DNA from: Rhodanobacter sp. OK091
GTDB lineage: Bacteria > Pseudomonadota > Gammaproteobacteria > Xanthomonadales > Rhodanobacteraceae
Assembly: GCF_900142825.1 (NCBI RefSeq)
Contig: NZ_FRCH01000001.1
Coordinates: forward strand, 62,001-126,000
Length of the DNA stretch: 64,000 bases
Direction of reading: 5' to 3'
Shown: piece by piece, positions 50,669-59,200 of the stretch
Position numbering within the stretch: position 1 is the first letter of the stretch
Layout of the letters: each line of letters opens with the position of its first letter
Notes under the pieces: model-generated
Told to the model about the DNA's origin: nothing
Databases searched by the model: none
Seen by the model: only the letters and a program-made list of their open reading frames with translations
Position numbers and translations under genes: made by a program

Positions 50669-51694
50669 TCAAAGGTGAAATGACGTTGCCGCGGCACGGG
50701 CAATATCCGCGAACAGCGCGTTACGCTCCGCTTCCGACGCGGATGAGTCAGTCAGGAAGGCGGCAACGATCACCGTGTGACCGTTCGGCCCACTGAGAAT
50801 GCCGATGTCGTTGAACGAAGCCATCCTGCCATCCAGTGAATAGGACGTGCCTGTCTTGTCGGCGAGACCAACTCCCCGCGGCACCCCGGCCCTCAAACGG
50901 TTGGGAATGGTTTGCGCGGCCATCAGGTCGAGCAGATGCTGCGTGGAAGCCGGCGTCAACAGCTCATTGCCGTGAAGCTTGCGCAGGAACATGACAGCGG
51001 CATCCGGCGTGCTTCGATTGTAGGGAGCGGCAAGAAACGCCTTGAAGCCGCGACGGTGGCGTTCTAGCGATGCCTGCGCGGATTCCTTCGCAGGTACCTC
51101 CTGCCCGGGTCCCAGGTTCTGAAATATCCGCCCTACTCCGGCCTCGTCCAGATCGACCCGCATCCCATCGATGCCATGCACGCGTAGAAACGCGGTCACC
51201 ACCTGCGGACCACCGACGACTTTCACCAACGCATCCACAGCCGTGTTGTCGCTTTCGCTGACCGCGGCCTTCAACAGCTGTTCCACCGTGAACGTCATCC
51301 GCTCGCCACGGAAATGCGCACCGATGGATGGCACGGCCGAGCCACTCAGCACGTCCGCGCGGGTCAGCGTCACCTGTTGTTGCAGCGAGAGCTTCCCTTC
51401 ATCGATGCGCCAAAGCACCGCGGCGGCCACCGGCGCCTTGAACACGCTCATCATCGGAAAGGCCTGACCGCCATTGACACTGGCTTCGGCACCGCTTTGC
51501 AGATCGAGCACGGCGACACCGAGCGTTCCCGGACGCGCGCGCCGAGCCAGCGCGTCGAGTGTCTGCTGCAGCCTGACATCCGGCGTTTTCGCCGCGGCAG
51601 CATCGAGCGCTTTCGCGGATGGCGCCACGCAGGCGAACGAAAGCGCGAATACCGCCGCAGCCATGATGGAGCAACGAGTACGAGAACGATGCAT
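50669..51694 (-). CDS. Class A beta-lactamase, divergent type
   Basis: A 341-residue periplasmic serine hydrolase with signal peptide (MAAAVFALSFACVAPSAKA). Motifs: SxxK as SVFK at 83-86, SDN at 148-150, Glu184 at the Glu166 position of the omega loop, and KTG at 280-282. The Asn170 position is Gly188, as in atypical class A enzymes. Intact catalytic residues suggest real beta-lactamase activity; the spectrum cannot be read. AGGAAG precedes the ATG at 51694. It follows the ALDH-DUF779 pair on the same strand. No ampR-like gene is adjacent. Confidence 0.9.
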   Translation of the reverse strand: MHRSRTRCSIMAAAVFALSFACVAPSAKALDAAAAKTPDVRLQQTLDALARRARPGTLGVAVLDLQSGAEASVNGGQAFPMMSVFKAPVAAAVLWRIDEGKLSLQQQVTLTRADVLSGSAVPSIGAHFRGERMTFTVEQLLKAAVSESDNTAVDALVKVVGGPQVVTAFLRVHGIDGMRVDLDEAGVGRIFQNLGPGQEVPAKESAQASLERHRRGFKAFLAAPYNRSTPDAAVMFLRKLHGNELLTPASTQHLLDLMAAQTIPNRLRAGVPRGVGLADKTGTSYSLDGRMASFNDIGILSGPNGHTVIVAAFLTDSSASEAERNALFADIARAAATSFHL

Positions 51695-51743
51695 GGGACG
51701 CTTCCTGGTCGAAGAGGGAAACCGACGGCAATCTGGCACACGA

Positions 51744-52148
51744 TTATGGCGAAGTCGTGGCCTGTCGCTGGCCGGGAGCCGGTTCCGCCGCAGCGAGCGC
51801 CGCGGCTTCCGCATCGTCGAACAGGCGCGAACGGGCGATGAAACGCACGCCGTCCACCGCTTCGAGCGAGAAGCTGTCACCGCCGCCGTCGACGACGTCG
51901 ATGCATAACTGGCAACGCGCCACGTACCGGAAATGCGCCACAGCGACATGGAACGGACAGCCGTCTATCACGCCCAGCAGCACGTCCTGCTGGCCGACGC
52001 GAAAATCCGCGGCGCGGAAGCACATCGGCGCGCTGCCCTCGCAACAGCCACCGGAGAGATGAAAGATCAACTCGCCATGTTGCGCGCGCAACTGCCGCAG
52101 CAGTTCGAGCGCTCTGTCGGTGAAGACGACCCGGTCGGGCAACACCAT
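51744..52148 (-). CDS. DUF779 protein linked to aldehyde dehydrogenase
   Basis: A 134-residue DUF779 protein, recognised from VVFTDRALELLRQL, LIFHLSGGCCEGSAPMCF and FRYVARCQLCIDVVDGGGDSFSLEAV. Members usually lie next to exaC/aldB-type aldehyde dehydrogenases, as here (61 bases). The Cys pair in SGGCCEGS is conserved; function unknown. Confidence 0.9.
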   Translation of the reverse strand: MVLPDRVVFTDRALELLRQLRAQHGELIFHLSGGCCEGSAPMCFRAADFRVGQQDVLLGVIDGCPFHVAVAHFRYVARCQLCIDVVDGGGDSFSLEAVDGVRFIARSRLFDDAEAAALAAAEPAPGQRQATTSP

Positions 52149-52209
52149 GTTCTCCAGGAAGGTCCGGCCCAGCCGCCGCGGCCGGACCGGTATGTGAGTG
52201 GTGAACCTC

Positions 52210-53702
52210 TCAGAACAGCCCGGCGGCGTGCGTGTCGTAGCTGACCAGCAGGTTCTTGGTCTGCTGGTAGTGCTCGAGAATCATCTTGTGCGTCTCGCGG
52301 CCGAAGCCCGACAGCTTGTAGCCGCCAAAGGCGGCATGCGCCGGATACTGGTGATAGCAGTTGGTCCACACGCGACCGGCCTCGATGGCGCGGCCGACGC
52401 GATAAGTGTTATGCACGCTGCGCGACCACACGCCTGCGCCGAGGCCATACACGGTGTCGTTGCCGATCGCGATGGCATCGTCCAGATCCTTGAAGCGGGT
52501 CACCGAAAGCACCGGTCCGAAGATTTCCTCCTGGAAAATACGCATGCTGTTGTCGCCGGAAAACACCGTCGGCTGCATGAAGAAACCCTTGTCCAACCTG
52601 CCGCCGAGCTGCGCCCGTGCGCCACCGGTGAGGCACTTGGCACCTTCCTGCCGGCCGATGTCGACGTAGCCGAGGATCTTCTCCAGCTGCCCGGCCGAGC
52701 ACTGCGGTCCCATCTGCGTGGTCGGGTCCAGCGGATCGCCGACCTTGATCTTCGCCACGCGGGCCACGGCGCGTTCGACGAACTCGTCGAAGATCGAATC
52801 CTGCACCAGTGCGCGCGAGGGGCATGTGCACACCTCGCCCTTGTTGAAGGCGAACAGCGCAAAGCCTTCCATCGCCTTGTCGAGGAAGTCGTCTTCATGG
52901 TCCATGACGTCGGCGAAGAAGATGTTCGGCGACTTGCCGCCCAGTTCCATGGTCTGCGGAATGATGGTCTCGGCGGCGTATTGCATGATCTGCCGGCCGG
53001 TGGTGGTTTCGCCGGTGAAGGAAATCTTGGCGATACGCGGGCTGCGCGCCAGCGGCGTGCCGACCTCCGAACCATGCCCGAACACCACGTTGAGCACGCC
53101 CGGCGGCAGCAGGTCGCCGATCAGATCCATCAGCACGGCGAGACTCATCGGCGTATCCGACGCCGGTTTGATCACGACACAGTTGCCCGCCGCCAGCGCC
53201 GGCGCCATTTTCCAGGCGGCCATCAGCAGCGGGAAGTTCCACGGAATGATCTGGCCGACCACGCCCATCGGTTCCTTGAAATGGTAGGCGATGGTGTCGT
53301 GGTCGATTTCCCCGATGCTGCCCTCCTCCGCGCGGATGCAGCCGGCGAAGTAGCGGAAATGGTCGGCCGCCAGCGGGATGTCGGCGTTGAGCGTTTCGCG
53401 GATGGGCTTGCCGTTGTCGCGGGTTTCGACCCGCGCCAGCAACACCACGTTGGCCGTGATGCGGTCGGCGATGCGATTGAGGATGGCGGCGCGGTCGGCG
53501 GGCGAAGTGCGGGCCCAGCCTTTCCGCGCGGCGTGCGCGGCGTCCAGCGCGCGCTCGACATCGTCTGCGTCCGAGCGCGCGATCTCGCACAGCACGCTGC
53601 CGTCGATAGGGCTGATGTCGGTGAAGTAGCGTCCCTTCGCCGGCGCCTTCCACTCGCCGCCAATGAAGTTGCGGCGGGCTGCTTTAGCGCTTCGTATGCC
53701 AT
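52210..53702 (-). CDS. NAD-dependent aldehyde dehydrogenase with apparent N-terminal frameshift
   Basis: An ExaC/AldB-type dehydrogenase. The body has [32 protein letters not shown] with the general-base Glu, and the catalytic Cys in [15 protein letters not shown]. The family start motif [16 protein letters not shown] is present but lies in a different frame from the only start codon with a ribosome site (ATG at 53702, GGAG upstream, [10 protein letters not shown]). One base is missing, or two extra, near 53670-53700. The nearest in-frame start is GTG at 53595, which removes about 35 residues. It could be a sequencing error or a real lesion. DUF779 follows; an alcohol dehydrogenase gene is divergent. 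Confidence 0.85.
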
Positions 53703-53994
53703 GGTCGTACTCCGAATCGGTCGGGGGGAAAACAAGCTGCGGCGTGACGGAGCTCCCGCGACTGGGATCGCTCCCTCAGCCTCTCTCGCAGATTCCGAGC
53801 GTGCGACGGGTCGGCGACACAGACATTGATCAGGGTCAAGTTCGGAGGCGCATCGATGCAGCCGGCGCCCGACGCTTCGATACGAATCATGTCGATCGCG
53901 TTACAACGAGCCGGTAGTTGACCCAAATCATCTTGAGCGGCCGCCTCGCCGCATAACCTCGCACAGACATCTGGTCTGCAACGAGGGACGCTCC
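53703..53994. other. Divergent ALDH/ADH intergenic region, 292 bases
   Basis: This must contain both promoters. TTGACC at 53918 and TTGAGC at 53933 are possible -35 boxes but no good partner was found. No palindrome or gene stands out. Confidence 0.4.
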
Positions 53995-55020
53995 ATGGCA
54001 AAGACGATGAAAGCGGCGGTCGTCAGGGAATTCGGCAAACCCCTGAGCATCGAGGAAGTGGCTGTTCCGATTCCCGGGCCCGGCGAGGTGCTGGTGAAGA
54101 TCGTGGCTACCGGGGTGTGCCATACCGATCTGCACGCGGCCGATGGCGACTGGCCGGTGAAGCCGACGGTGCCGTTCATTCCCGGACACGAAGGCGCCGG
54201 CATCGTCGCGGCAGTAGGCCCTGGAGTGACCCACCTCAAGCGAGGCGACGCGGTAGGCATCGCATGGCTGCACGACGCCTGCGGCGGCTGCGAGTACTGC
54301 GTCACCGGTTGGGAGACGCTGTGCGAAAGCCAGCACGACAGCGGCTACAGCGTGAACGGCAGCTTCGCCGAATACGCCATAGGCGCAGCCGACTACGTTG
54401 CCAGGCTGCCCCACAACGTCGACTTCGCGCAGATGGCGCCCATCCTCTGCGCCGGCGTCACCACGTACAAGGGCATCAAAGAGACCGAGGCCCGGCCCGG
54501 CGAATGGATCGCGATCTCCGGCATCGGCGGCCTCGGCCATGTCGCCATCCAGTACGCCAAGGCCATGGGCCTGCACGTGGTAGCCCTGGACGTCAGTCAG
54601 CAGAAGCTCGATCTGGCACGGCAGCTGGGCGCCGATGCGGCCTTCAACGCCCTCGATAGCGATGTCGCCGGCCAGGTCATCGAGGCCACCCGCGGCGGCG
54701 CGCATGGCGTACTGGTGACAGCCGTCTCCCCGCCGGCCTTCTCGCAGGCGCTGCGCCTGGTCAGGCGCAAGGGAACCGTGGCCCTGGTGGGTCTGCCACC
54801 GGGCGATTTCGCCACGCCGATTTTCGACGTGGTGCTCAAGCGGATCACCTTGCGCGGCTCCATCGTCGGCACCCGCAAAGACCTGGCCGAGGCAGTGGCG
54901 TTCGCCGCCGAAGGCAAGGTGCGCGCACACATCCACCACGCCCGCCTGGAAGACATCAATACCGTGTTCGCCAATCTCAAGGCCGGCACGGTCGACGGGC
55001 GAATCGTGATCACGCTTTGA
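53995..55020 (+). CDS. Zinc-dependent alcohol dehydrogenase (AdhP-like)
   Basis: A 341-residue medium-chain dehydrogenase. Catalytic zinc ligands are in [11 protein letters not shown] and PGHEGAG; structural zinc Cys are in [15 protein letters not shown]; the NAD-binding loop is [17 protein letters not shown]. The length matches AdhP/AdhA. GAGGGA lies upstream of the ATG. Divergent from the aldehyde dehydrogenase gene, it would supply that enzyme with aldehyde, as in ethanol oxidation to acetate. Confidence 0.95.
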   Translation: MAKTMKAAVVREFGKPLSIEEVAVPIPGPGEVLVKIVATGVCHTDLHAADGDWPVKPTVPFIPGHEGAGIVAAVGPGVTHLKRGDAVGIAWLHDACGGCEYCVTGWETLCESQHDSGYSVNGSFAEYAIGAADYVARLPHNVDFAQMAPILCAGVTTYKGIKETEARPGEWIAISGIGGLGHVAIQYAKAMGLHVVALDVSQQKLDLARQLGADAAFNALDSDVAGQVIEATRGGAHGVLVTAVSPPAFSQALRLVRRKGTVALVGLPPGDFATPIFDVVLKRITLRGSIVGTRKDLAEAVAFAAEGKVRAHIHHARLEDINTVFANLKAGTVDGRIVITL

Positions 55021-55073
55021 AATTTTCGGCATGCCTTGTCCATGGGCAGGCCGAAGCTCGATGCGAAGAAGGA

Positions 55074-55094
55074 GGCTCGGGCGATCGAGCCTTT
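55074..55094 (+). terminator. Weak terminator-like hairpin after the alcohol dehydrogenase gene
   Basis: Stem GGCTCG/CGAGCC with a 6-base loop, followed by TTT, lies 54 bases after the ADH stop. The rest of 55021-55298 shows no gene. Confidence 0.4.
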
Positions 55095-55298
55095 CACGGC
55101 GCGTGAACAACATCAGCGCACGCACCGGGCGGGATGCTTCGCTGGTACGGCAAGGACGTTCGTCAAGCGGTGGCTGTGTCATGCCCCTGAGCGGCCTGAT
55201 CCGGCCCAGGCCAATCCTGATGTCGATTCCGCCCATCTCCGTTCGTCGCATACAGGAACGCGGCCATCCTGTCCGCCCACCCCACCGAGGAGATAGCC

Positions 55299-55655
55299 AT
55301 GTCCTATATCGATGGTTTCGTGATCGCCGTGCCCAACGCCAATCGCGAGCAGTTCATCAAGCACGCCAAGACCTTTGATGCCATGTTTCTGGAGTACGGC
55401 GCCACCCGCGTGATGGAGTGCTGGGGCGACAACGTGCCCGAAGGCAAGCTCACCGATTTCCGCCGCGCCGTGCAGGCAAAAGAAGACGAGTCCGTGGTGT
55501 TCTCGTGGGCCGAATGGCCCGACAAGGCCACCCATGATGCCGGCATGGAGAAATTCATGAAGGATCCCCGCATGGCGGCCGCAAGCGACATGCCCTTCGA
55601 CGGCAAGCGCATGATCTTCGGCGGCTTCGCACCGGTGATCAGCCTGGGGGCGTAG
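55299..55655 (+). CDS. DUF1428 (YbaA-type) protein, intact copy
   Basis: A 118-residue dimeric alpha/beta-barrel-like protein. The family blocks SYIDGFVIAVPNANREQF, LEYGATRVMECWGDNVP, VFSWAEWPDKATHD and MPFDGKRMIFGGF are all present. GAGGAG is well placed before the ATG. Function is unknown. Two broken relatives are in the window at 25729 and 58971. It is probably a single-gene unit after the ADH gene. Confidence 0.92.
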   Translation: MSYIDGFVIAVPNANREQFIKHAKTFDAMFLEYGATRVMECWGDNVPEGKLTDFRRAVQAKEDESVVFSWAEWPDKATHDAGMEKFMKDPRMAAASDMPFDGKRMIFGGFAPVISLGA

Positions 55656-55743
55656 CCAAACCGGGGCGACGCCCTACCTGTTCGCCGCGCCACGATCGCC
55701 CGTGACTTCCGCATGCAGCCGGCGGGAGGGAAGATGGGTCGCA

Positions 55744-55770
55744 TAAAAAAAGGCGCCCTTTCGGGCGCCT
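55744..55770 (-). terminator. Rho-independent terminator (minus strand)
   Basis: An 8-bp stem AGGCGCCC/GGGCGCCT with loop GAAA-type is followed on the minus strand by seven T. It has no annotated gene directly before it: the soxR stop is about 250 bases upstream. That suggests a long 3' UTR or a separate small RNA. Confidence 0.88.
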
Positions 55771-55875
55771 CCGGCTCAGGGGCGTGAGCTCACCATCACC
55801 CGTCCTTGTTGCTCCCACCGAACCTCCGATGTCTGCACCGCTAACATCCTGTCGGCTCGTTATGGCTGTGGGCAG
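55744..55875 (-). ncRNA. Candidate small RNA with repeated GGA motifs (CsrA-binding type?)
   Basis: The ~125 bases before the minus-strand terminator contain five GGA motifs. Two resemble CsrA/RsmA sites: ACAGGATGT and ACAAGGACG. A third lies in a small hairpin (CATCG, loop GAGGTT, CGGTG). No protein frame fits. No convincing promoter was found, so the 5' end is a guess and the RNA could be a 3' UTR product of soxR. The remaining bases to 56021 show only a repeated ATGCCAGTG. Confidence 0.3.
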
Positions 55876-56021
55876 CTAAAAAATACGCCACTGGCATCCC
55901 ACCCGACACTGGCATTTCCTACAGTAGCCGTCTCCATGGCGTCGTGCCTTCGGTACTGGCTTGGTCACCAAGCGCCACCCAAACCCGGGCCAGCTCATCC
56001 GCCCCGGTATCCCGTGGGCAC

Positions 56022-56501
56022 TCAATTGAGGGATCGGCGACCGACCCACAAGCGCTGGGGACCCGCCCCCTGCCCGGCAAGCTTGTCGTAGGGATTGCGC
56101 AGCCGGCAGCGATCGATCGACAGGCAACCGCAGCCGATGCAGTCATCGAGGGTGTCGCGCAGCTTCTTGAGCTGCGCCATGCGCTCGTCAAGATCGGCGC
56201 GCCACGCGGCGGACAATCGCGCCCAATCGGCGCGGGTCGGCGCGGCCGTGGCAGGCAATGTCGCCAGCGCCGCAGCGATGTCGGTCAATGCAATGCCTAC
56301 TCGCTGGGCCACGCGGATGAATGCCACGCGCCTCAGCACGTCTCGCGCATAGCGTCGCTGATTGCCCTGCGTGCGATCACTGCTGATCAGCCCCTTGGTT
56401 TCGTAGAAATGCAGGGCCGACACCGACACGCCGGCGCGTCGCGCCACTTCGCCTACCGAGAGAGTCGGAGAGATTCCGGCCTGTTCCAGTCTGGTTTTCA
56501 T
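56022..56501 (-). CDS. soxR: Redox-sensing regulator SoxR
   Basis: A 159-residue MerR-family regulator with a [2Fe-2S] cluster. The N-terminal helix-turn-helix is SVGEVARRAGVSVSALHFYETKGL; the cluster ligands Cys121, Cys124, Cys126 and Cys132 form CxxCxC-x5-C in DCIGCGCLSIDRC, matching the E. coli spacing. It senses redox-cycling compounds or superoxide. It is divergent from an ABM monooxygenase gene, with a near-consensus SoxR box between. There is no soxS, as usual outside enterics. Confidence 0.95.
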   Translation of the reverse strand: MKTRLEQAGISPTLSVGEVARRAGVSVSALHFYETKGLISSDRTQGNQRRYARDVLRRVAFIRVAQRVGIALTDIAAALATLPATAAPTRADWARLSAAWRADLDERMAQLKKLRDTLDDCIGCGCLSIDRCRLRNPYDKLAGQGAGPQRLWVGRRSLN

Positions 56502-56511
56502 GCATCACCTC

Positions 56512-56542
56512 TTGACCTCAACTTTACATGAGGTTTTACAGT
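56512..56542 (+). promoter_or_regulatory. SoxR box in a 19-bp-spacer promoter
   Basis: CCTCAACTTTACATGAGG at 56516-56533 matches the enterobacterial SoxR operator CCTCAAGTTAACTTGAGG at 15 of 18 positions. It lies between TTGACC (56512-56517) and TACAGT (56537-56542), with the 19-base spacer typical of MerR-family activated promoters. It points at the ABM monooxygenase gene at 56589. Confidence 0.88.
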
Positions 56543-56588
56543 GCATGCCCATCCCGGTTCAAACCCACGCTTCGCAGGAGCCTCCACC

Positions 56589-56921
56589 ATGACCACCCCA
56601 GCCAGCCACGCCGCGTCGATCTTCCGCATCGACCGCTTCGTCGTCCCCGCCGAAGCCTTGCCCGCCTTCATGGAACGGCTGCGCTTCACCCAGAAAACTC
56701 TGGATACCGTGCCCGGCTGCAAGCAGAACCTGGTGCTGAAACAGGACGGCAGCCCGGGCGTGTTCAACATCATCACTCTGGTCGAATGGAGCGACGCGGA
56801 GGCAGTCACCGCCGCCAAGGCCACCATGCAGGCGAAGTACACCGAAGAAGGTTTCGACCCTGCAGCGTTCATCCAGAAGCTGGGTGTGCAAGCGGATATG
56901 GGCGTCTATCGCGACGCTTGA
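56589..56921 (+). CDS. ABM-type monooxygenase domain protein, SoxR target
   Basis: A 110-residue ABM-fold protein: IFRIDRFVVPAEALPAFMERL, VPGCKQNLVLKQDGSPGVFNIITLVEWSD and a C-terminal GVQADMGVYRDA. The start at 56589 has AGGAG nine bases upstream; the longer frame starts inside the promoter. It follows a SoxR-type promoter, so expression should rise with redox-cycling drugs. Pseudomonas aeruginosa SoxR also controls a small monooxygenase-type gene (PA2274), a plausible parallel. Confidence 0.85.
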   Translation: MTTPASHAASIFRIDRFVVPAEALPAFMERLRFTQKTLDTVPGCKQNLVLKQDGSPGVFNIITLVEWSDAEAVTAAKATMQAKYTEEGFDPAAFIQKLGVQADMGVYRDA

Positions 56922-56989
56922 CGATCGCCCGCGACAACGCGGTCGATCCTTTTCTTCGGTCGGCGCAGACGCCTCAGCATGGATAGTTG

Positions 56990-57018
56990 TTGACGTACAA
57001 TAATTGTATTCATACAAT
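56990..57018 (+). promoter_or_regulatory. Promoter and palindromic operator of the MFS-marR operon
   Basis: TTGACG (56990-56995), a 17-base spacer and TACAAT (57013-57018) form a strong promoter. Two overlapping palindromes cover it: TACAATAATTGTA (56996-57008) and ATTGTATTCATACAAT (57003-57018). The start codon is at 57025, six bases after the -10 box. Confidence 0.85.
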
Positions 57019-57024
57019 CATTTC

Positions 57025-58470
57025 ATGAAAACGACTCATGCGCCCGCAAGACAGCTCAAGCCGCACCCAAGCCTGATCCTCGCCATTTGCTGCCTCAGCC
57101 TGCTGATGGTTGCGATGGATGTCACGATCGTCAACGTCGCGCTCCCCTCGATTCACCACGACCTGAGCGCATCGATTTCCGGACTGCAGTGGGTGATCGA
57201 TGCCTACACGATGGTGGTGGCCAGCTTGTTGATGATGGCCGGCTCCATGGCAGATCGCTTCGGGCGCCGACGCGTCTTCCTGATCGGCATGGGCGTCTTC
57301 ATGCTCGGTTCGCTGCTGTGCAGCCTGGCTACCAACATCCACGGTCTGATCGCCTTCCGCGTGTTGCAGGCCTTGGGGGCCACCATGCTGAACCCGGTGG
57401 CGATGTCCATCATCGTCAATACCTTTCATGAACCGAAGGCACGCGCCCGCGCGATCGGCATATGGGGTGCCGTGGCCGGCGTCTCGATGGCGTTGGGGCC
57501 GCTGATCGGCGGTGCCCTCACGCAAAGCATCGGCTGGCGTTCGATCTTCTGGGTCAATCTGCCGATCGGCGCGGCAGCGATGGTGCTGGCAACGCTCTAT
57601 ATACCCGAGTCGAAAGCGGCGCAGCCGCGACGGGTGGACCCGGTCGGGCAGACGTTGGTCTTTGTCGCACTCGCCATGCTGACTTACGCCGTTATCGAAG
57701 GGCCGCATATCGGCTGGAATACGCCGATCATCGCCGGTGCGTTTACGTTGGTCGTACTCGCCATCGTGTCCTTGCTGGTCTACGAGCCGCGACGGGATGA
57801 GCCGCTGATCGACCTGCGATTCTTCCGCAGCACCCCTTTCAGCAGCGCCACCGTGATCGCCATCTGCAGCTTCTCGGCCTTCTCCGGCTTTCTATTCCTC
57901 AATACCCTCTACTTGCAGGAAGTGCGTGGCTACTCCGCGTTTCAAACCGGGTTGTGTACGCTGCCGATGGCTCTTGCAACCATCCTTTGTTCACCTCTTT
58001 CCGGAAGGCTGGTCGGTACCCATGGCACGCGGCCCTCGTTGTTGATCTCCGGTACGGCGACCACCATCAGCGCGTTAATGCTCACGCCATTGACCGCAAC
58101 GACGCCGCTGGGTGTGCTGCTGGTGAGCTACGTGATCTTCGGCATCGGTTTTGGCATGGTGAACGCGCCCATCACCAACACCGCCGTTTCAGGCATGCCG
58201 AAGGCGCAAGCCGGGCTGGCCGCTGCAGTGGCATCCACCAGCCGACAAATCGGTGCATCCCTTGGCGTGGCGATTGCCGGTACCATTGCCGGAGCCCGGG
58301 GCGTGCTGCACAACTTCCCTCAAGCAACGCATCCGTTCTGGTGGCTGGTCGGCGGCGGCGGTGTAGCAGTGGTTTTTCTGGGCTGGCTTTCCAGCACATC
58401 CTGGGCTCATGGCACCCGGCGCCACGCTGCGCATCTGCTGGAAGAGGTGCCCACGGGAGCGGCGGTGTGA
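57025..58470 (+). CDS. MFS multidrug efflux transporter, DHA2 (EmrB/QacA) family
   Basis: A 481-residue 14-helix drug:proton antiporter. Visible family motifs are VAMDVTIVNVALPSI in helix 1, the motif A loop GSMADRFGRRRVFLIG and the helix 5 motif C-like GVAGVSMALGPLIGGAL. The start at 57025 (MKTTHAPARQ) is chosen because upstream codons lie in the promoter. No ribosome site is possible if transcription starts near the ATG, so a leaderless mRNA is predicted. It overlaps the marR gene by GTGA. No EmrA-type partner is present. Confidence 0.93.
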   Translation: MKTTHAPARQLKPHPSLILAICCLSLLMVAMDVTIVNVALPSIHHDLSASISGLQWVIDAYTMVVASLLMMAGSMADRFGRRRVFLIGMGVFMLGSLLCSLATNIHGLIAFRVLQALGATMLNPVAMSIIVNTFHEPKARARAIGIWGAVAGVSMALGPLIGGALTQSIGWRSIFWVNLPIGAAAMVLATLYIPESKAAQPRRVDPVGQTLVFVALAMLTYAVIEGPHIGWNTPIIAGAFTLVVLAIVSLLVYEPRRDEPLIDLRFFRSTPFSSATVIAICSFSAFSGFLFLNTLYLQEVRGYSAFQTGLCTLPMALATILCSPLSGRLVGTHGTRPSLLISGTATTISALMLTPLTATTPLGVLLVSYVIFGIGFGMVNAPITNTAVSGMPKAQAGLAAAVASTSRQIGASLGVAIAGTIAGARGVLHNFPQATHPFWWLVGGGGVAVVFLGWLSSTSWAHGTRRHAAHLLEEVPTGAAV

Positions 58471-58919
58471 AAAAGGCAGTACCGAAACAGAGTGACACCG
58501 ATTTCATCTGGCAAACCCTGGTCGCCTGGGTGATGGACAGCCGCGGCGACTGGCGCCGCAAGGTCACCGACGCCACCGGATTGCCCTTCAGCCGGATACG
58601 CGCACTCAAGCGCCTGGGCGCCGGCCCGATGACGCTCAAGGATCTCGCGGACGCCATGTCCACAGACGCCCCAGCTGCGACCGTCGCCATCAACGATCTG
58701 GAAAACCGCGGCCTGGTCGAACGTTACCCTCATCCTGAAAACCGGCGTGCGAAGCTGGTGGCGATCACGGCCGCGGGCCGTAGCGTCGTCACCACTACAC
58801 ACCGGGTTATCGAAACAACCCCCTCTGCCCTGCAGAATTTGTCGACCACGGATATCAAGACCTTGCGAAACATTCTGGACAAGATCGTGGCGCATCAGGA
58901 ATCTCGAGCCGAAGACTGA
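58467..58919 (+). CDS. MarR-family regulator of the MFS operon
   Basis: A 150-residue regulator with GTG start overlapping the MFS stop by four bases (GTGA) and GGGAG upstream. Winged helix: LPFSRIRALKRLGAGPMTLKDLADAMSTDAPAATVAINDLENRGLVERYPHPENRRAKLVAIT. A regulator placed second in the operon behind palindromes at the promoter implies negative autoregulation and drug-induced release. Confidence 0.9.
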   Translation: MKKAVPKQSDTDFIWQTLVAWVMDSRGDWRRKVTDATGLPFSRIRALKRLGAGPMTLKDLADAMSTDAPAATVAINDLENRGLVERYPHPENRRAKLVAITAAGRSVVTTTHRVIETTPSALQNLSTTDIKTLRNILDKIVAHQESRAED

Positions 58920-58970
58920 CCGAAGTTCGAAAAAACCGGACAGAGTGGACTGGCCAGGATTTGACGGACA

Positions 58971-59050
58971 TCTTCGACGCCACCCTCTGGAGGTCGGCGC
59001 TACGCGCGTGATGAAGTGCTGATGCGATGGCGTACCCGACGGCAGCACAT
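58971..59050 (+). pseudogene. Fragment of a DUF1428 gene
   Basis: The + strand encodes LEVGATRVMKC then a stop, then CDGVPDGS, matching the LEYGATRVMECWGDNVPEGK block of the intact copy at 55299 with a stop in place of Trp. FDA just upstream fits in another frame. About 25 codons of the family centre survive, without start or C-terminus. Confidence 0.7.
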
Positions 59051-59200
59051 GACTCTCGGCGCCTTCGCGCAGGTGGTCAGCCGACCGGCGTAGTCGTGAG
59101 ATCAGGCAATTGCAGGCGCTTCCGACCTCATCGGCTTTGCTCGCGGATCGCCAGGTTTGGTGCTATTGCTGCCGTGCCCACTTCGCTATTGGGAAAAGAG

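Noticed and set aside
57954..58919. A 321-codon + frame through the end of the MFS gene
   Set aside because: The first 171 codons are a shadow of the MFS gene; only the part from GTG at 58467 is the MarR regulator.
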